Assembly (NCBI GenBank): GCA_030066685.1
Contig: JASJBF010000025.1
Coordinates: forward strand, 1-64,000
DNA length: 64,000 bases
Reading direction: 5' to 3'
DNA from: Kiloniellales bacterium
Lineage (GTDB): Bacteria > Pseudomonadota > Alphaproteobacteria > Kiloniellales > JAKSBE01
Shown here: positions 1-8,362 of the stretch, one piece after another
Position numbering within the stretch: the stretch's first letter is position 1
Layout of the letters: each line of letters starts with the position of its first letter
Notes under the pieces: model-generated
Databases searched by the model: none
Seen by the model: the letters and a program-made list of their open reading frames with translations, nothing else
What the model was told of the DNA's origin: nothing
Translations under genes and position numbers: made by a program

Positions 1-66
1 CTGCCGCTGGAGATCATCGTCATCGCGGTGGCGATCCCGATGATCCTGCTGGTCTGGCCGCTGTAG
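1..66 (+). CDS. C-terminal end of a membrane protein, probably SLC13-type permease (partial)
   Basis: Only the last 21 codons are in the window, ending at TAG. They encode one very hydrophobic segment (PLEIIVIAVAIPMILLVWPL) that reaches the stop codon, so the protein ends in a membrane helix. This ending resembles the last helix of SLC13/DASS sodium:anion symporters as I remember them, but 21 residues cannot establish a family. The upstream sequence would decide it. Confidence 0.5.
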   Translation: MPLEIIVIAVAIPMILLVWPL

Positions 67-85
67 CGGGCCGGCGCCGGAGCCG

Positions 86-1420
86 TCAGAACTTCAGGTC
101 GTAGGTCAGGGAGATCGAGGCCTCGGCGAGGGGGCCGGTGCCGGCGTCGTCGGAGAAGGAGGTCTCGCCCTCGAGGCCGAGGGTGCCGTGCCAGAAGCGG
201 GCGGTGGTGAGGTCGAATTCCAGGTCGAGGCCGTGGGAGTCCCGGGCGCCGCCGCCGTCGATCTCGCGCTGCAAGGTCCAGGTCGCACCCGCCGAGAGCG
301 CCCAGTCGGCGATCCGGACCGCGCGGCTGAGGCCGAGCTCGAGGCTGGAGTCGGCCGCGGTCTCCGCGTCCGGCGCCCGGTCGCGCCGCGCGGAGCCGGA
401 CAGGTCCAGGGTCGTGGTGCCGCCCTGGTGGTCCCAGGCCAGGCGCAGGGTCAGGCTGCGGGTCCGCTGGTCGAGGTCTTCGCCGCCCTCGGGCTCCGCG
501 TGATCCGCCAGTTCCTGCTCCAGGGTCAGGCTGACGTCCTGGGGCAGCAGCCCGTGCAGGCCCGAGAGGTCGAGGTCGAGGCCGGCCGACCAGACCCGCC
601 AGCGGTCGGTGTCCCGGCCCGTCTCGCCCTCGACGTTGTCGGTCGCGACGCTGTGCGCCAGGTTCAGGCCGAGGCGCCGCCAGTCGAGCGCCAGGGCGAG
701 CCGCCGCCGCGCCCGGTCGGCGTCCAGGTCGACGCCCTCGGCGGCATAGCCCGGGCTGGCCAGGGCGAAGCCGGCCGTGCCGGAGAGGGTCAGGCCGTCG
801 CCACGCCAAAGCTCCGCCTCAAAGCGGGTGCGGGTGGCGTAGCCGCTCGGTTCCCGCGCCCGGTCCAGGGCGAGGCCGAAGTCCGTCGAGGCCCGCAGGC
901 GGTCGCCGAAGAGGCCGAAGCCGTTGCGGGCGCCGAGGTAGCTGGTGGGCGCCGCCTCGGTCGCATCCTCGGTCAGGAAGGAGGTCTCGACGGACCAGCT
1001 CGCCCAGTCGTCCTCCGGGCCGAGGTCGGCGGTCAGGGTGGCGAGGGTCGGCCGGTCCTCGGCCTGGGCGACGTCGAGGGCCAGGCGGTCGCCCAGAAGC
1101 GCGGCGTCGAGGGAGAGGCCGCAGGGGCTGTCGAAGGCCGGCATGAGGGAGTTGTCGGCGCGCAGCCGGACCCGGCCGGCCTCGGCGCGCGGGGCGGCGT
1201 CGCCCCAGGACCCGGCGGCATCGGATACCGCCGAGCCCAGGGGGTCCGTCTCCCTCGAGAGATAGCCGAGCAGCTCGCAGTCGGACGCACAGGCCGTTCC
1301 CGCCATCGCCAGAAGGCCGGCCGCCGCGATGACCGAGGCCGTCGCGGGGCGCCGACCCGCGGTCGGCCCCCCACGAACCGACGCAGGAAGGCGTGCCGCC
1401 GCCGCTCGCGGGCCGCTCAT
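86..1420 (-). CDS. Hypothetical secreted protein, probably outer-membrane beta-barrel
   Basis: A 444-residue protein from the second of two in-frame ATGs; an AGGGA sits about nine bases upstream of this one, while starting at 1438 would add six residues. An N-terminal hydrophobic stretch (IAAAGLLAMAG) ending in ACA-S looks like a signal peptide with a type I cleavage site. The rest alternates short acidic turns with strands such as LSGTAGFALA, and the chain ends in TYDLKF. A terminal phenylalanine after alternating residues is the usual signature of Bam-inserted barrels. No enzyme motif was seen. It is convergent with the partial permease 19 bases away. The barrel reading is an inference from pattern; no family was recognised. 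Confidence 0.6.
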   Translation of the reverse strand: MSGPRAAAARLPASVRGGPTAGRRPATASVIAAAGLLAMAGTACASDCELLGYLSRETDPLGSAVSDAAGSWGDAAPRAEAGRVRLRADNSLMPAFDSPCGLSLDAALLGDRLALDVAQAEDRPTLATLTADLGPEDDWASWSVETSFLTEDATEAAPTSYLGARNGFGLFGDRLRASTDFGLALDRAREPSGYATRTRFEAELWRGDGLTLSGTAGFALASPGYAAEGVDLDADRARRRLALALDWRRLGLNLAHSVATDNVEGETGRDTDRWRVWSAGLDLDLSGLHGLLPQDVSLTLEQELADHAEPEGGEDLDQRTRSLTLRLAWDHQGGTTTLDLSGSARRDRAPDAETAADSSLELGLSRAVRIADWALSAGATWTLQREIDGGGARDSHGLDLEFDLTTARFWHGTLGLEGETSFSDDAGTGPLAEASISLTYDLKF

Positions 1421-1606
1421 GTCGTCAATCCCTGGCAAAGGTCTTTTTCTTTCGGCAAGTGGCGCTGGGACTTGCCGTCGATACGGGATACACCGGAGCC
1501 CGTTACGGACTCGCTAACGGGATGCGGGAAATGCACGCAAGTCTGGGCGCGGAGGCTTCTTCTTCACGTCGGCTCGGTCGCGGGCTGCGTTGCTCGACAC
1601 GCCCGA

Positions 1607-1738
1607 GGTGTCACCCCCACCCCAACCTTCCCCCATCAAGGGGGGAGAAAGTGGCGGCGGCGGTCCGTAAAAGCCCTCCCCCTAGATGGGGCGCGTCCGC
1701 GCGGCGCTGCGCGCGGGTTGGGTGGGGGTGATGACACC
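1607..1738. repeat. Pyrimidine/purine-rich inverted repeat, long form (copy 1)
   Basis: The outer arms GGTGTCACCCCCACCCCAAC (from 1607) and GGGTTGGGTGGGGGTGATGA (from 1715) are inverted copies. Inside each arm is a smaller palindrome built on CCCCCAT/ATGGGG. The organisation and inner sequence (AAGCCCTCCCCCT) match the copy near 7017-7130, so this is a family of about 130 bp. An extra GC module, GGCGCGTCCGCGCGGCGCTG, sits in the right arm. The spacer from 1421 to 1606 holds nothing I can identify apart from the presumed promoter of the minus-strand gene. Confidence 0.75.
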
Positions 1739-1756
1739 GCTCGGGAAAGCGAGGAC

Positions 1757-1871
1757 TAGAGCACGATGATATGAGGTTGAAGCAACCTCATATCTGAATC
1801 GTGCTCTGATCTGTTGAAGTAGAGCGGGATTCAGATTTGAAGTCGAATCGACTTCAATTCATCCCGCTCTA
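1757..1871. mobile_element. Paired-hairpin MITE-like element, family 1 copy A
   Basis: A 111-bp element (1759-1869) lies between two TA dinucleotides, each inside CTAG. Its ends, GAGCACGATGA and (reverse complement) GAGCGGGATGA, form imperfect terminal inverted repeats. It folds as two hairpins: AGAGCACGAT...ATCGTGCTCT, then AGAGCGGGAT...ATCCCGCTCT. It is identical at 110 of 111 positions to the copy at 5931-6041, in opposite orientation. The right-hand TA and last base supply the TAG stop of the minus-strand gene ending at 1869. No transposase gene is present. Confidence 0.75.
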
Positions 1872-2594
1872 GGCGGTGTCCTTCACGGCTTTGAGATCCG
1901 CGAGCACCGGCATGGCCTCGAGGTCGGCCGGGGTGAGGCGGGCCCAGTCGATGCCGCGCGGCGGTGCCGGCGGATCGGCAACGGCGTGGGTTCGGGTCGG
2001 GGTGACGATGAAGCTAAGCGGCAGGTCGTTGCCGACCTGGGGAAAGCCGGCGACGACCTGGACGTCGTGGACCGTGGTCGCAACCGGGACCGGCGCGTGG
2101 CCCAGCTCGGCGAGGATCGCGAACTCGATGTCGCTGTAGCCCTCGCCTTTGCCACAGCGGAAGCCGGCGGCGGTGACCGCGACCGAGCCGCAGACGATGG
2201 CGTCGAGCTGCGGCAGCTCGGTCAGGGCGACGTCCTCGGCGAAACGCCGGCACTTGGACATGGTGGTCGCCGCCGGGATGTCCTGGGGCGAGATCCGCGC
2301 CGGGTCCAACATCATGAAGCCGCCGGCCAGGCGCGGGGTCGGGACATAGACCGTGATGCCGCGGCGCAGGGCCTCGGCGCGGACCGGGCGCTGGGCGGCG
2401 TCGGGATTGACCTTGATCCGCCGGGCGTCGCGGAAGGCCGGGATTTCGAAGAGCCGGGCGGCGGCCTGGGACGCGCCCTTGAAGTTCGGGATCCGGCCGT
2501 GGGGCGGGAAGGGGAAGGCGGCCAGGCGCTCCTCCTGGAGACGGTCCCAAACCGCACCGCGCGCCGCCTGCTTGCTGGCGAAGGCGCCGGTCAT
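1869..2594 (-). CDS. 5-formyltetrahydrofolate cyclo-ligase-like protein (MTHFSD-like)
   Basis: A 241-residue cytoplasmic protein of the MTHFS fold. It begins with the basic helix of the family (ASKQAARGAVWDRL) and keeps the glycine loop as GKGEGYSDIEF near residue 150. This form is the one I associate with the MTHFSD subgroup rather than with canonical YgfA, which has a YYDR-type loop. Canonical members make 5,10-methenyl-THF from 5-formyl-THF; the activity of this subgroup is not established, so folate activity is an inference. The ATG overlaps the stop of the upstream HNH gene by four bases (ATGA), so the two are translationally coupled. The TAG stop is formed by the edge of an adjacent repeat. 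Confidence 0.75.
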   Translation of the reverse strand: MTGAFASKQAARGAVWDRLQEERLAAFPFPPHGRIPNFKGASQAAARLFEIPAFRDARRIKVNPDAAQRPVRAEALRRGITVYVPTPRLAGGFMMLDPARISPQDIPAATTMSKCRRFAEDVALTELPQLDAIVCGSVAVTAAGFRCGKGEGYSDIEFAILAELGHAPVPVATTVHDVQVVAGFPQVGNDLPLSFIVTPTRTHAVADPPAPPRGIDWARLTPADLEAMPVLADLKAVKDTA

Positions 2595-2881
2595 CGCCGG
2601 CGCCTTCGAGCGGCGCTGGGCCGGGTCATCTTGTGGAAGTCGGCCGGCTTGTTCCTCAGCCAGCGCAGGAAGGGCGCGATCTCGGGATGGCGGCGCAGGG
2701 CTTCCGGTGTGGCGTAGTCCTGCGCCAGCTCACGCTCGCCGAGGACGTCGTGGACCTTGCGGTGGCAGATCGGGTGCAGCTCGACCGTCTCGCGCCCGCC
2801 GTAGCTGCGCGGCACCAGGTGATGCTTCTCGCGCAGCCGACCCAGCGGACGCCGGCACAGGGCGCAGGTGTCTTGCTCCAT
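2591..2881 (-). CDS. Small HNH-domain protein
   Basis: A 96-residue protein with CALC near the N-terminus, then KHHLVPRSYGG and LHPICHRKVHDVL. This is the CxxC...HH...CH layout of the HNH/beta-beta-alpha-metal nuclease fold with a structural zinc. The C-terminus is strongly basic (SAARRRRR), fitting nucleic-acid contact. Many stand-alone HNH proteins of this size are of unknown function, so nuclease activity is only predicted. It is the first gene of a two-gene unit with the MTHFSD-like gene, with which it overlaps by four bases. Nothing resembling a toxin, intein or intron surrounds it. Confidence 0.7.
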   Translation of the reverse strand: MEQDTCALCRRPLGRLREKHHLVPRSYGGRETVELHPICHRKVHDVLGERELAQDYATPEALRRHPEIAPFLRWLRNKPADFHKMTRPSAARRRRR

Positions 2882-2956
2882 CGCGGCTCCACCTCGGCCA
2901 GGGACCGCGGCAGTGTAGCGCGCTTCGGCGGAGCTGCGACCCCGGCCCGGAGCGGG

Positions 2957-4198
2957 CTAAAGGGCGTCCAGGAGCGACAGGACGACCCGCGCCTGGTTCT
3001 CGGCGGCCACGGCGAAGAAGGTATCGAGCTCGCCGGCCGCCGAGTCCCCGCCGCCGGCCAGGTCGGAGACGCTGCGCACGGCGATGAAGGGCACGCTGGC
3101 CGAGTCGGCGACCATGGCCGAGGCCGTGGTCTCCATGTCGAGGACCAGGACGTCGGTCTCCTCGCCGCGTTCGCCCGCCTCGTCGAAGTTCAGGGTCTCG
3201 GCAACGAAAGCGCGGTAGCGCGCGTTGTCGACGAAGGTCGGCCCGGAGACCCCGTTCTGCCCGACGATGAGCCGGGGCGCCGGCTCCAGCGGGGTGCCGA
3301 GGCAGCTCCCCTCCGGGCCGGGCTCGGCGCAGTCCAGCAGCTCGACCTTCAGGCCCTGCGCCGCCGCGAAGAGGGTCTCGTCGGCCGGGAACCAGAACTT
3401 CAGGTCCTGGTCGGTCTCCGGGTCGGCCGGTGCCCCCGGAAAGGGCACGGCGCGCAGCTGCTGCTGATCCTGCTCGTTCAGGAAGAACTGCGGGGCAGCG
3501 GCCGAGCTGACGTTGGTGTCGCGCAGGAAGGCGTTCTTGGCATCCGGCCGGAAGAGGGAGTTGCGATCGGCGCGGCCCGGGCGCCGCTCGCTGCCGAAGA
3601 CGAAGTTGCAGCTCTTGGCCTCGGCCGACGCGTCCTGGAGCGTGTGGTTCAGCTTGAGCCCCGGCAGGAAGGCGCAGGGCACCTGGTTGCCCTTGGTGTT
3701 GAAGAACATCTCCTGATGGAAGCCCCAGCGCTGCGGGATCACCACCGAGCCGATGGGCGCCTCGTTGGGGGTCGCCGGGTCATCGTCGTTGGCGCCCAGG
3801 CCGCCGATGCCCCCGGCGATGCCGCTGAAGACGACGGCGATGACCTTGAAGCGCTCCAGGGCCAGCTGGGTCACCATGGCGGCGTTGACGATGGAGATGT
3901 TGGTCAGCACCACGACCACGTCCTGGCCGCGCAGCCGCCCGGTGGTGAAGCGGTGGCCGTTGATCACCACGCAGCCCTCGAAGGCGTTGGCGCCGTCATC
4001 CAGCTGCATCTCCTCGATGAAGCGGTCCGCCTCGCCGGAAAAGGCTGAGATCAGGGCGATCCGGGGCGTGGCGTCGGTGCCGCCGGTGCAGGCGCCCTGG
4101 ATCGGTGCCGCGGCCGCCGGCGCGGAAAGGAGCAGGCCAAGGCCCAGCATGAGCGGCAGGGCGGCGCGGAGGGCGCCTTGCTGGGATCGCTTGATCAT
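2957..4198 (-). CDS. Secreted nucleoside phosphorylase/nucleosidase-superfamily protein
   Basis: A 413-residue protein with a clear signal peptide (LPLMLGLGLLLSAPAAAA) and a mature part of the PNP/MTAN fold. Recognisable segments are RIALISAFSGEADRF (first strand), VFSGIAGGIGG (glycine-rich base-binding loop) and, near the C-terminus, LDMETTASAMVA followed by AVRSVSDLAGGG. The last two match the MTA/SAH nucleosidase DMEx and RxISDxA regions. A mid-protein insertion of about 150 residues makes it much longer than the ~230-residue cytoplasmic MTAN. Export suggests a periplasmic nucleosidase, possibly feeding purine salvage with the nucleoside hydrolase nearby. The substrate cannot be read from sequence. 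Confidence 0.7.
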   Translation of the reverse strand: MIKRSQQGALRAALPLMLGLGLLLSAPAAAAPIQGACTGGTDATPRIALISAFSGEADRFIEEMQLDDGANAFEGCVVINGHRFTTGRLRGQDVVVVLTNISIVNAAMVTQLALERFKVIAVVFSGIAGGIGGLGANDDDPATPNEAPIGSVVIPQRWGFHQEMFFNTKGNQVPCAFLPGLKLNHTLQDASAEAKSCNFVFGSERRPGRADRNSLFRPDAKNAFLRDTNVSSAAAPQFFLNEQDQQQLRAVPFPGAPADPETDQDLKFWFPADETLFAAAQGLKVELLDCAEPGPEGSCLGTPLEPAPRLIVGQNGVSGPTFVDNARYRAFVAETLNFDEAGERGEETDVLVLDMETTASAMVADSASVPFIAVRSVSDLAGGGDSAAGELDTFFAVAAENQARVVLSLLDAL

Positions 4199-4427
4199 CG
4201 TCGAGAGTCCTCCCGGAAAAGCGGGCGCTCCAGCGTCGAGTCCGGATCGCGCGAAGCAGGCGCACCACTATAGCGATTGATCGCGGCAAAGAAATTCCAT
4301 CTCGCCCAGCCGGCCGTGACGAAGTCGTGACCGGGCGGGGCCTCGCCAGGTTTCGGAACCCGGGGGCTGTCCGAATCCCTCGATCGCTGCTAGTGAGACG
4401 GGGAGAGCAACCCGCGGGACGGAAAGG

Positions 4428-4820
4428 ATGCCGCAGCACCTGGGCCTGGTCGCCCTGCTGGTCCGGGACTACGACGAGGCCCTCGGCTTCTATGTCGGGA
4501 AGCTGGGCTTCACCCTGGTCGAGGACCGGCCGCTGGACGGCGACAAGCGCTGGGTCGTCCTAGCGCCGCCGGGATCGCGGGAGGCGCGCCTGCTGCTGGC
4601 GCGGGCGGCCACGCCGGCGCAGGCGGAGCGGGTCGGCGACCAGACCGGGGGCCGGGTCTTCCTGTTCCTGGAGACCGACGACTTTCGGCGCGACCACGCC
4701 GACTACCGCGCCAAGGGCGTGGTCTTCCGCGAAGCGCCCCGGGAAGAAGCCTACGGCACCGTTGCGGTCTTCGAGGATCTCTACGGCAATGCCTGGGATC
4801 TGTTGGAGCGGCGGACCTGA
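4428..4820 (+). CDS. VOC/glyoxalase-family protein
   Basis: A 130-residue protein with the double beta-alpha-beta-beta-beta layout of the vicinal oxygen chelate superfamily. The first module begins HLGLVALLVRDYDEALGFYV and the second ends AVFEDLYGNAWDLLE; His4 and a Glu near each end are plausible metal ligands. Family members include glyoxalase I, dioxygenases and antibiotic-binding proteins, and short members like this are often unassigned. An AAGG lies just ahead of the ATG. It reads in the same direction as the nucleoside hydrolase 45 bases downstream, so the two may be cotranscribed. Confidence 0.8.
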   Translation: MPQHLGLVALLVRDYDEALGFYVGKLGFTLVEDRPLDGDKRWVVLAPPGSREARLLLARAATPAQAERVGDQTGGRVFLFLETDDFRRDHADYRAKGVVFREAPREEAYGTVAVFEDLYGNAWDLLERRT

Positions 4821-4865
4821 GCGCCGCAAGTATGCTGGACCAAGATCACGGAGGGAGGTTCCGAG

Positions 4866-5804
4866 GTGGCGCCACGCCCCATCATCATCGACAGCGATCC
4901 AGGGACCGACGACGCCATCGCGATCTGGCTGGCCCTGGCCTCGCCCGAGCTCGAGCTGCTCGGCATCACCGCGGTCGCCGGCAACGTGCCGCTGGCGCTG
5001 ACCGAGAAGAACGCCCGCAAGGTCTGTGAGCTGGCCGGGCGCGGCGAGGTCAAGGTCTTCGCCGGCTGCAGCCGGCCGATGTTGCGCAACCTGGTGACGG
5101 CCGAGTCCTTCCACGGCCACGACGGCCTGGGCAACGCGCCCCTGCCCGAGCCAAGCATGCCGCTGCAGCCGCAGCACGCGGTCGACTGGCTGGTCGAGAC
5201 CCTGATGGCGGCCGGGGGTGAGGGCGTGACGCTCTGCCCCATCGGGCCGCTGACCAACATCGCCTTGGCGATCGTCAAGGAGCCGCGCATCCTGCCCAAG
5301 ATCCGCGAAATCGTGCTCATGGGCGGCGGCTTCTTCGCCGGCGGCAACACGACCCCGGCGGCCGAGTTCAACATCCACGTCGACCCCCACGCCGCCCATG
5401 TGGTCTTTACCAGCGGGGTGCCGCTGACCATGATGCCGCTGGACGTGACCCACAAGGCGCTGATGACTTCGGAGCGGATCGCCGCGGTGCAGGCCCTGGA
5501 GACGCCGGTCGCTAAGGCCGCGGCGGGCATGATGGCCTCCTACGGCGCCCACGACGCCGAGAAGTACGACCGGGACGGCGGGCCGCTGCACGATCCCTGC
5601 GTGATCGCCTACCTGCTGGAGCCGGAAATCTTCGACGGGCGGGACTGCAACGTCAGGATCGAGACCACCTCGGAAGCGACCCTGGGCATGACCGTGGTCG
5701 ACTGGTGGGGCACCACGGCGGCGCCCAGGAACTGCCGGGTGATCAACGAGATCGACGCGGGGCGCTTCTTCGCCCTGCTGACCGAGCGGCTGGCGAGGCT
5801 CTAG
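4866..5804 (+). CDS. Inosine-uridine preferring nucleoside hydrolase
   Basis: A 312-residue protein from a GTG start preceded by GGAGGGAGG. The N-terminal IIIDSDPGTDDAIAI motif is the calcium/ribose-binding aspartate cluster of the IUNH family, LMGGGFF follows in the middle, and HDPCVIAYLL near residue 240 supplies the late aspartate. The enzyme hydrolyses the N-glycosidic bond of nucleosides to give base and ribose in the cytoplasm. Length and motif order are normal for the family. It follows the VOC gene and may work with the secreted nucleosidase-like protein upstream in nucleoside salvage. Base preference cannot be read from sequence. Confidence 0.9.
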   Translation: MAPRPIIIDSDPGTDDAIAIWLALASPELELLGITAVAGNVPLALTEKNARKVCELAGRGEVKVFAGCSRPMLRNLVTAESFHGHDGLGNAPLPEPSMPLQPQHAVDWLVETLMAAGGEGVTLCPIGPLTNIALAIVKEPRILPKIREIVLMGGGFFAGGNTTPAAEFNIHVDPHAAHVVFTSGVPLTMMPLDVTHKALMTSERIAAVQALETPVAKAAAGMMASYGAHDAEKYDRDGGPLHDPCVIAYLLEPEIFDGRDCNVRIETTSEATLGMTVVDWWGTTAAPRNCRVINEIDAGRFFALLTERLARL

Positions 5805-5830
5805 CGGGCTGTTGAACAATTGCGAGCCGC

Positions 5831-5928
5831 CACCCTCGCCCTTCGACAAGCTCAGGGTGAGGGTGAGCAAGTCAGGAGGCTTCACCTCATGCTGAGCTTG
5901 TCGAAGCATGACCTCTGGCAAGGGCTCC
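5831..5928. repeat. Intergenic repeat with TTCGACAAGCTCA inverted arms (copy 1)
   Basis: CTTCGACAAGCTCA (left) and TGAGCTTGTCGAAG (right) are exact inverted copies. Each lies in its own hairpin, CACCCT...AGGGTG and CATGCT...AGCATG. A second, altered copy is at 51708-51823. Repeats with this core are common between genes in alphaproteobacteria (from memory). This copy directly abuts a family 1 paired-hairpin element, so the whole spacer between the nucleoside hydrolase and kdsA is repeat DNA plus a short leader. Confidence 0.75.
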
Positions 5929-6043
5929 TAGAGCGGGATGAATTGAAGTCGATTCGACTTCAAATCTGAATCCCGCTCTACTTCAACAGATCAGAGCACG
6001 ATTCAGATATGAGGTCGCTTCAACCTCATATCATCGTGCTCTA
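5929..6043. mobile_element. Paired-hairpin MITE-like element, family 1 copy B
   Basis: A 111-bp element (5931-6041) with TA on each side inside CTAG, inverted relative to the copy at 1759-1869. Only one base of 111 differs (in the loop of the GAGGTTGAAG hairpin). It lies 98 bp upstream of kdsA, so kdsA's promoter must be inside it or in the short leader after it. Confidence 0.8.
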
Positions 6044-6129
6044 GGCACATCAGCAGCCCGCGAGAGGAAACAGGTCCACAGACCGCCTGCCTTGGCCAAC
6101 CCAGGCGGGGATTCGCAGTATCGAGCTAG

Positions 6130-6987
<858 letters not shown>

Positions 6988-7016
6988 TCTGGCACCAGTC
7001 TGTAGATTTCGGAGAG

Positions 7017-7130
7017 GCACCCCACCCCCACCCCTACCCTCCCCCATCAAGGGGGAGGGAGAACGTCACGGCCGCCGACCACTGAAGCCCTCCCCCTGGA
7101 TGGGGGAGGGTTGGGAGGGGGTGGCTGTCC
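7017..7130. repeat. Pyrimidine/purine-rich inverted repeat, long form (copy 2)
   Basis: The left arm CACCCCACCCCCACCCC and right arm GGGTTGGGAGGGGGTGGC are inverted. Each contains a smaller palindrome, CCCTCCCCCAT...GGGGGAGGG and CCCTCCCCCTGGATGGGGGA. It shares the arrangement and the inner AAGCCCTCCCCCT with the copy at 1607-1738 but lacks that copy's extra GC module. It fills the space between the convergent kdsA and azlD genes, where it could also act as a bidirectional terminator. Confidence 0.75.
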
Positions 7131-7161
7131 GAACCGCGTAAGTGCGCGCTCGACCTGGGCC

Positions 7162-7467
7162 CTAGCCCAGCAGCAGGCGCGCCGCCGCCACCGCGAGCAC
7201 GCCGCAGAGCACGGCGGCCAGGACCTGGCCCGTGAGGCGATAGGCCAGGGCGGTGAGCGCAGCGCCCGCCCATTCGAGCGGGCCGCCCTGGACCACCATG
7301 GGGGCGATCAGGGCGGCGAAGGTGGCGCCGGGGATCTGGTTCAGGATTCGGGCCAGGCGCGGGCCGGGCTCGACCCCGGCGAGCAGCAGGAAGCCGCCCA
7401 GGCGGCTGGCGTAGGTCACCGCGGCCATGCCGGCGATCACGAGAAGGTGCAGGGGCTCAAGCGTCAT
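7162..7467 (-). CDS. azlD: AzlD-family branched-chain amino acid exporter small subunit
   Basis: A 101-residue, very hydrophobic protein with three to four helices (LLVIAGMAAVTYASRLGGF, ATFAALIAPMVV, VLAAVLCGVLAVAAARLLL). AzlD proteins pair with AzlC to export branched-chain amino acids or analogues from the cytoplasm; the B. subtilis pair gives azaleucine resistance. I chose the ATG at 7467 because it gives the normal ~100-residue length and overlaps the end of azlC by 11 bases, the usual coupled arrangement. A longer frame starting at 7680 would lie wholly inside azlC and was rejected. Confidence 0.88.
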   Translation of the reverse strand: MTLEPLHLLVIAGMAAVTYASRLGGFLLLAGVEPGPRLARILNQIPGATFAALIAPMVVQGGPLEWAGAALTALAYRLTGQVLAAVLCGVLAVAAARLLLG

Positions 7468-8143
7468 CGAAGAGGCCTCCGGCCAGGCTGCCGGCGAGGC
7501 CGCCGACGAGCACGTGCCAGCCGGCCGGCAGCAGCATCCAGGCGATGAGGGCGACGCCGGAGGCGACACCCCAGGGCAGCAGGCTGCCCTTGCCGCGCCA
7601 GAAGAGCAGCAGCAGCGAAAGGAAGAGCGCCAGGGGCAAAAAGTCCATGGCGAAGGCGCGGGGATCGACGACCAGGCCACCGAAGACGGCGCCGAGACCC
7701 GTCGTGGCGATCCAGACCGGATAGAGGGTCAGGCCGCCGCCCAGGAGGTAGGCCACGTCGCCCTCGCCCCGGCGTAGCCGGGCGACCGAGAGGCCCCAGT
7801 TCTCGTCGACCATGAAGAACAGCGAGAAGCAGCTCAGCGGCCGGGGCAGCGGCCTCAGCCAGGGGGTCAGGGTCATGCCCATCAGCAGGTGGCGGGCGTT
7901 GACCGCCAGGGTCGCCATGACGATGGTCAGCACCGGCAGGGGCGCGGTCCAGAGCTCGGCCGCGACCATCTGGCTGGCGCCGGCGAACACGGTGGCGCTC
8001 ATGACTATGACCTCGGCTGGGCTGAGCCCTTTCTGGGCCGCCAGCAGGCCAAGCACCAGGCCGAACATCGCCGCACCCAGGGCGAAGGGCAGGATGTCCC
8101 TGGCCCCGGCCAGGAGGCCGGGCAGGCTGAAGGCGATCTTCAT
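7457..8143 (-). CDS. azlC: AzlC-family branched-chain amino acid exporter large subunit
   Basis: A 228-residue membrane protein. FALGAAMFGLVLGLLAAQKG, the hallmark SATVFAGASQMVA segment and LTPWLRPLPRPL are all typical of AzlC, followed by helices to the C-terminus. With AzlD it forms an exporter for leucine-type amino acids. The ATG is 32 bp from the edge of a paired-hairpin repeat, so the promoter region is short or repeat-borne. An AraC-type regulator gene lies upstream in the same orientation and is the obvious candidate controller, since AzlCD genes often sit next to a regulator. Confidence 0.93.
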   Translation of the reverse strand: MKIAFSLPGLLAGARDILPFALGAAMFGLVLGLLAAQKGLSPAEVIVMSATVFAGASQMVAAELWTAPLPVLTIVMATLAVNARHLLMGMTLTPWLRPLPRPLSCFSLFFMVDENWGLSVARLRRGEGDVAYLLGGGLTLYPVWIATTGLGAVFGGLVVDPRAFAMDFLPLALFLSLLLLFWRGKGSLLPWGVASGVALIAWMLLPAGWHVLVGGLAGSLAGGLFDDA

Positions 8144-8175
8144 CGCGAACCCTCCGTCGCGTCCTTGGATGGCGA

Positions 8176-8299
8176 GGGCATTATCCGATCAGATGGGATC
8201 GCTTCGCGATCCATCTGGCCGGATGTAATGCCCTCGTTCCAACGTGTTAGCGCACTACTCCCGGCCAGACGCGAACGCGTCTGGTCGGGAAGTGCGCTA
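8176..8299. mobile_element. Paired-hairpin MITE-like element, family 2 copy A
   Basis: A 122-bp element (8176-8297). The first hairpin runs GGGCATTATCCG...CGGATGTAATGCCC; the second runs GCGCACTACTCCCGG...GGGAAGTGCGC. The right boundary is TA within CTAG (8297-8300); the left flank reads GA rather than TA. The copy at 39705-39826 is the same length and inverted. It separates azlC from the AraC regulator gene, so it lies in the azlC promoter region. Confidence 0.7.
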
Positions 8300-8362
8300 G
8301 AGGCTAGGGTCCCAGCCGGCGGAAGCCTTGCACGTTCTTGCCGTTATCTACGCGGCCGGCGG

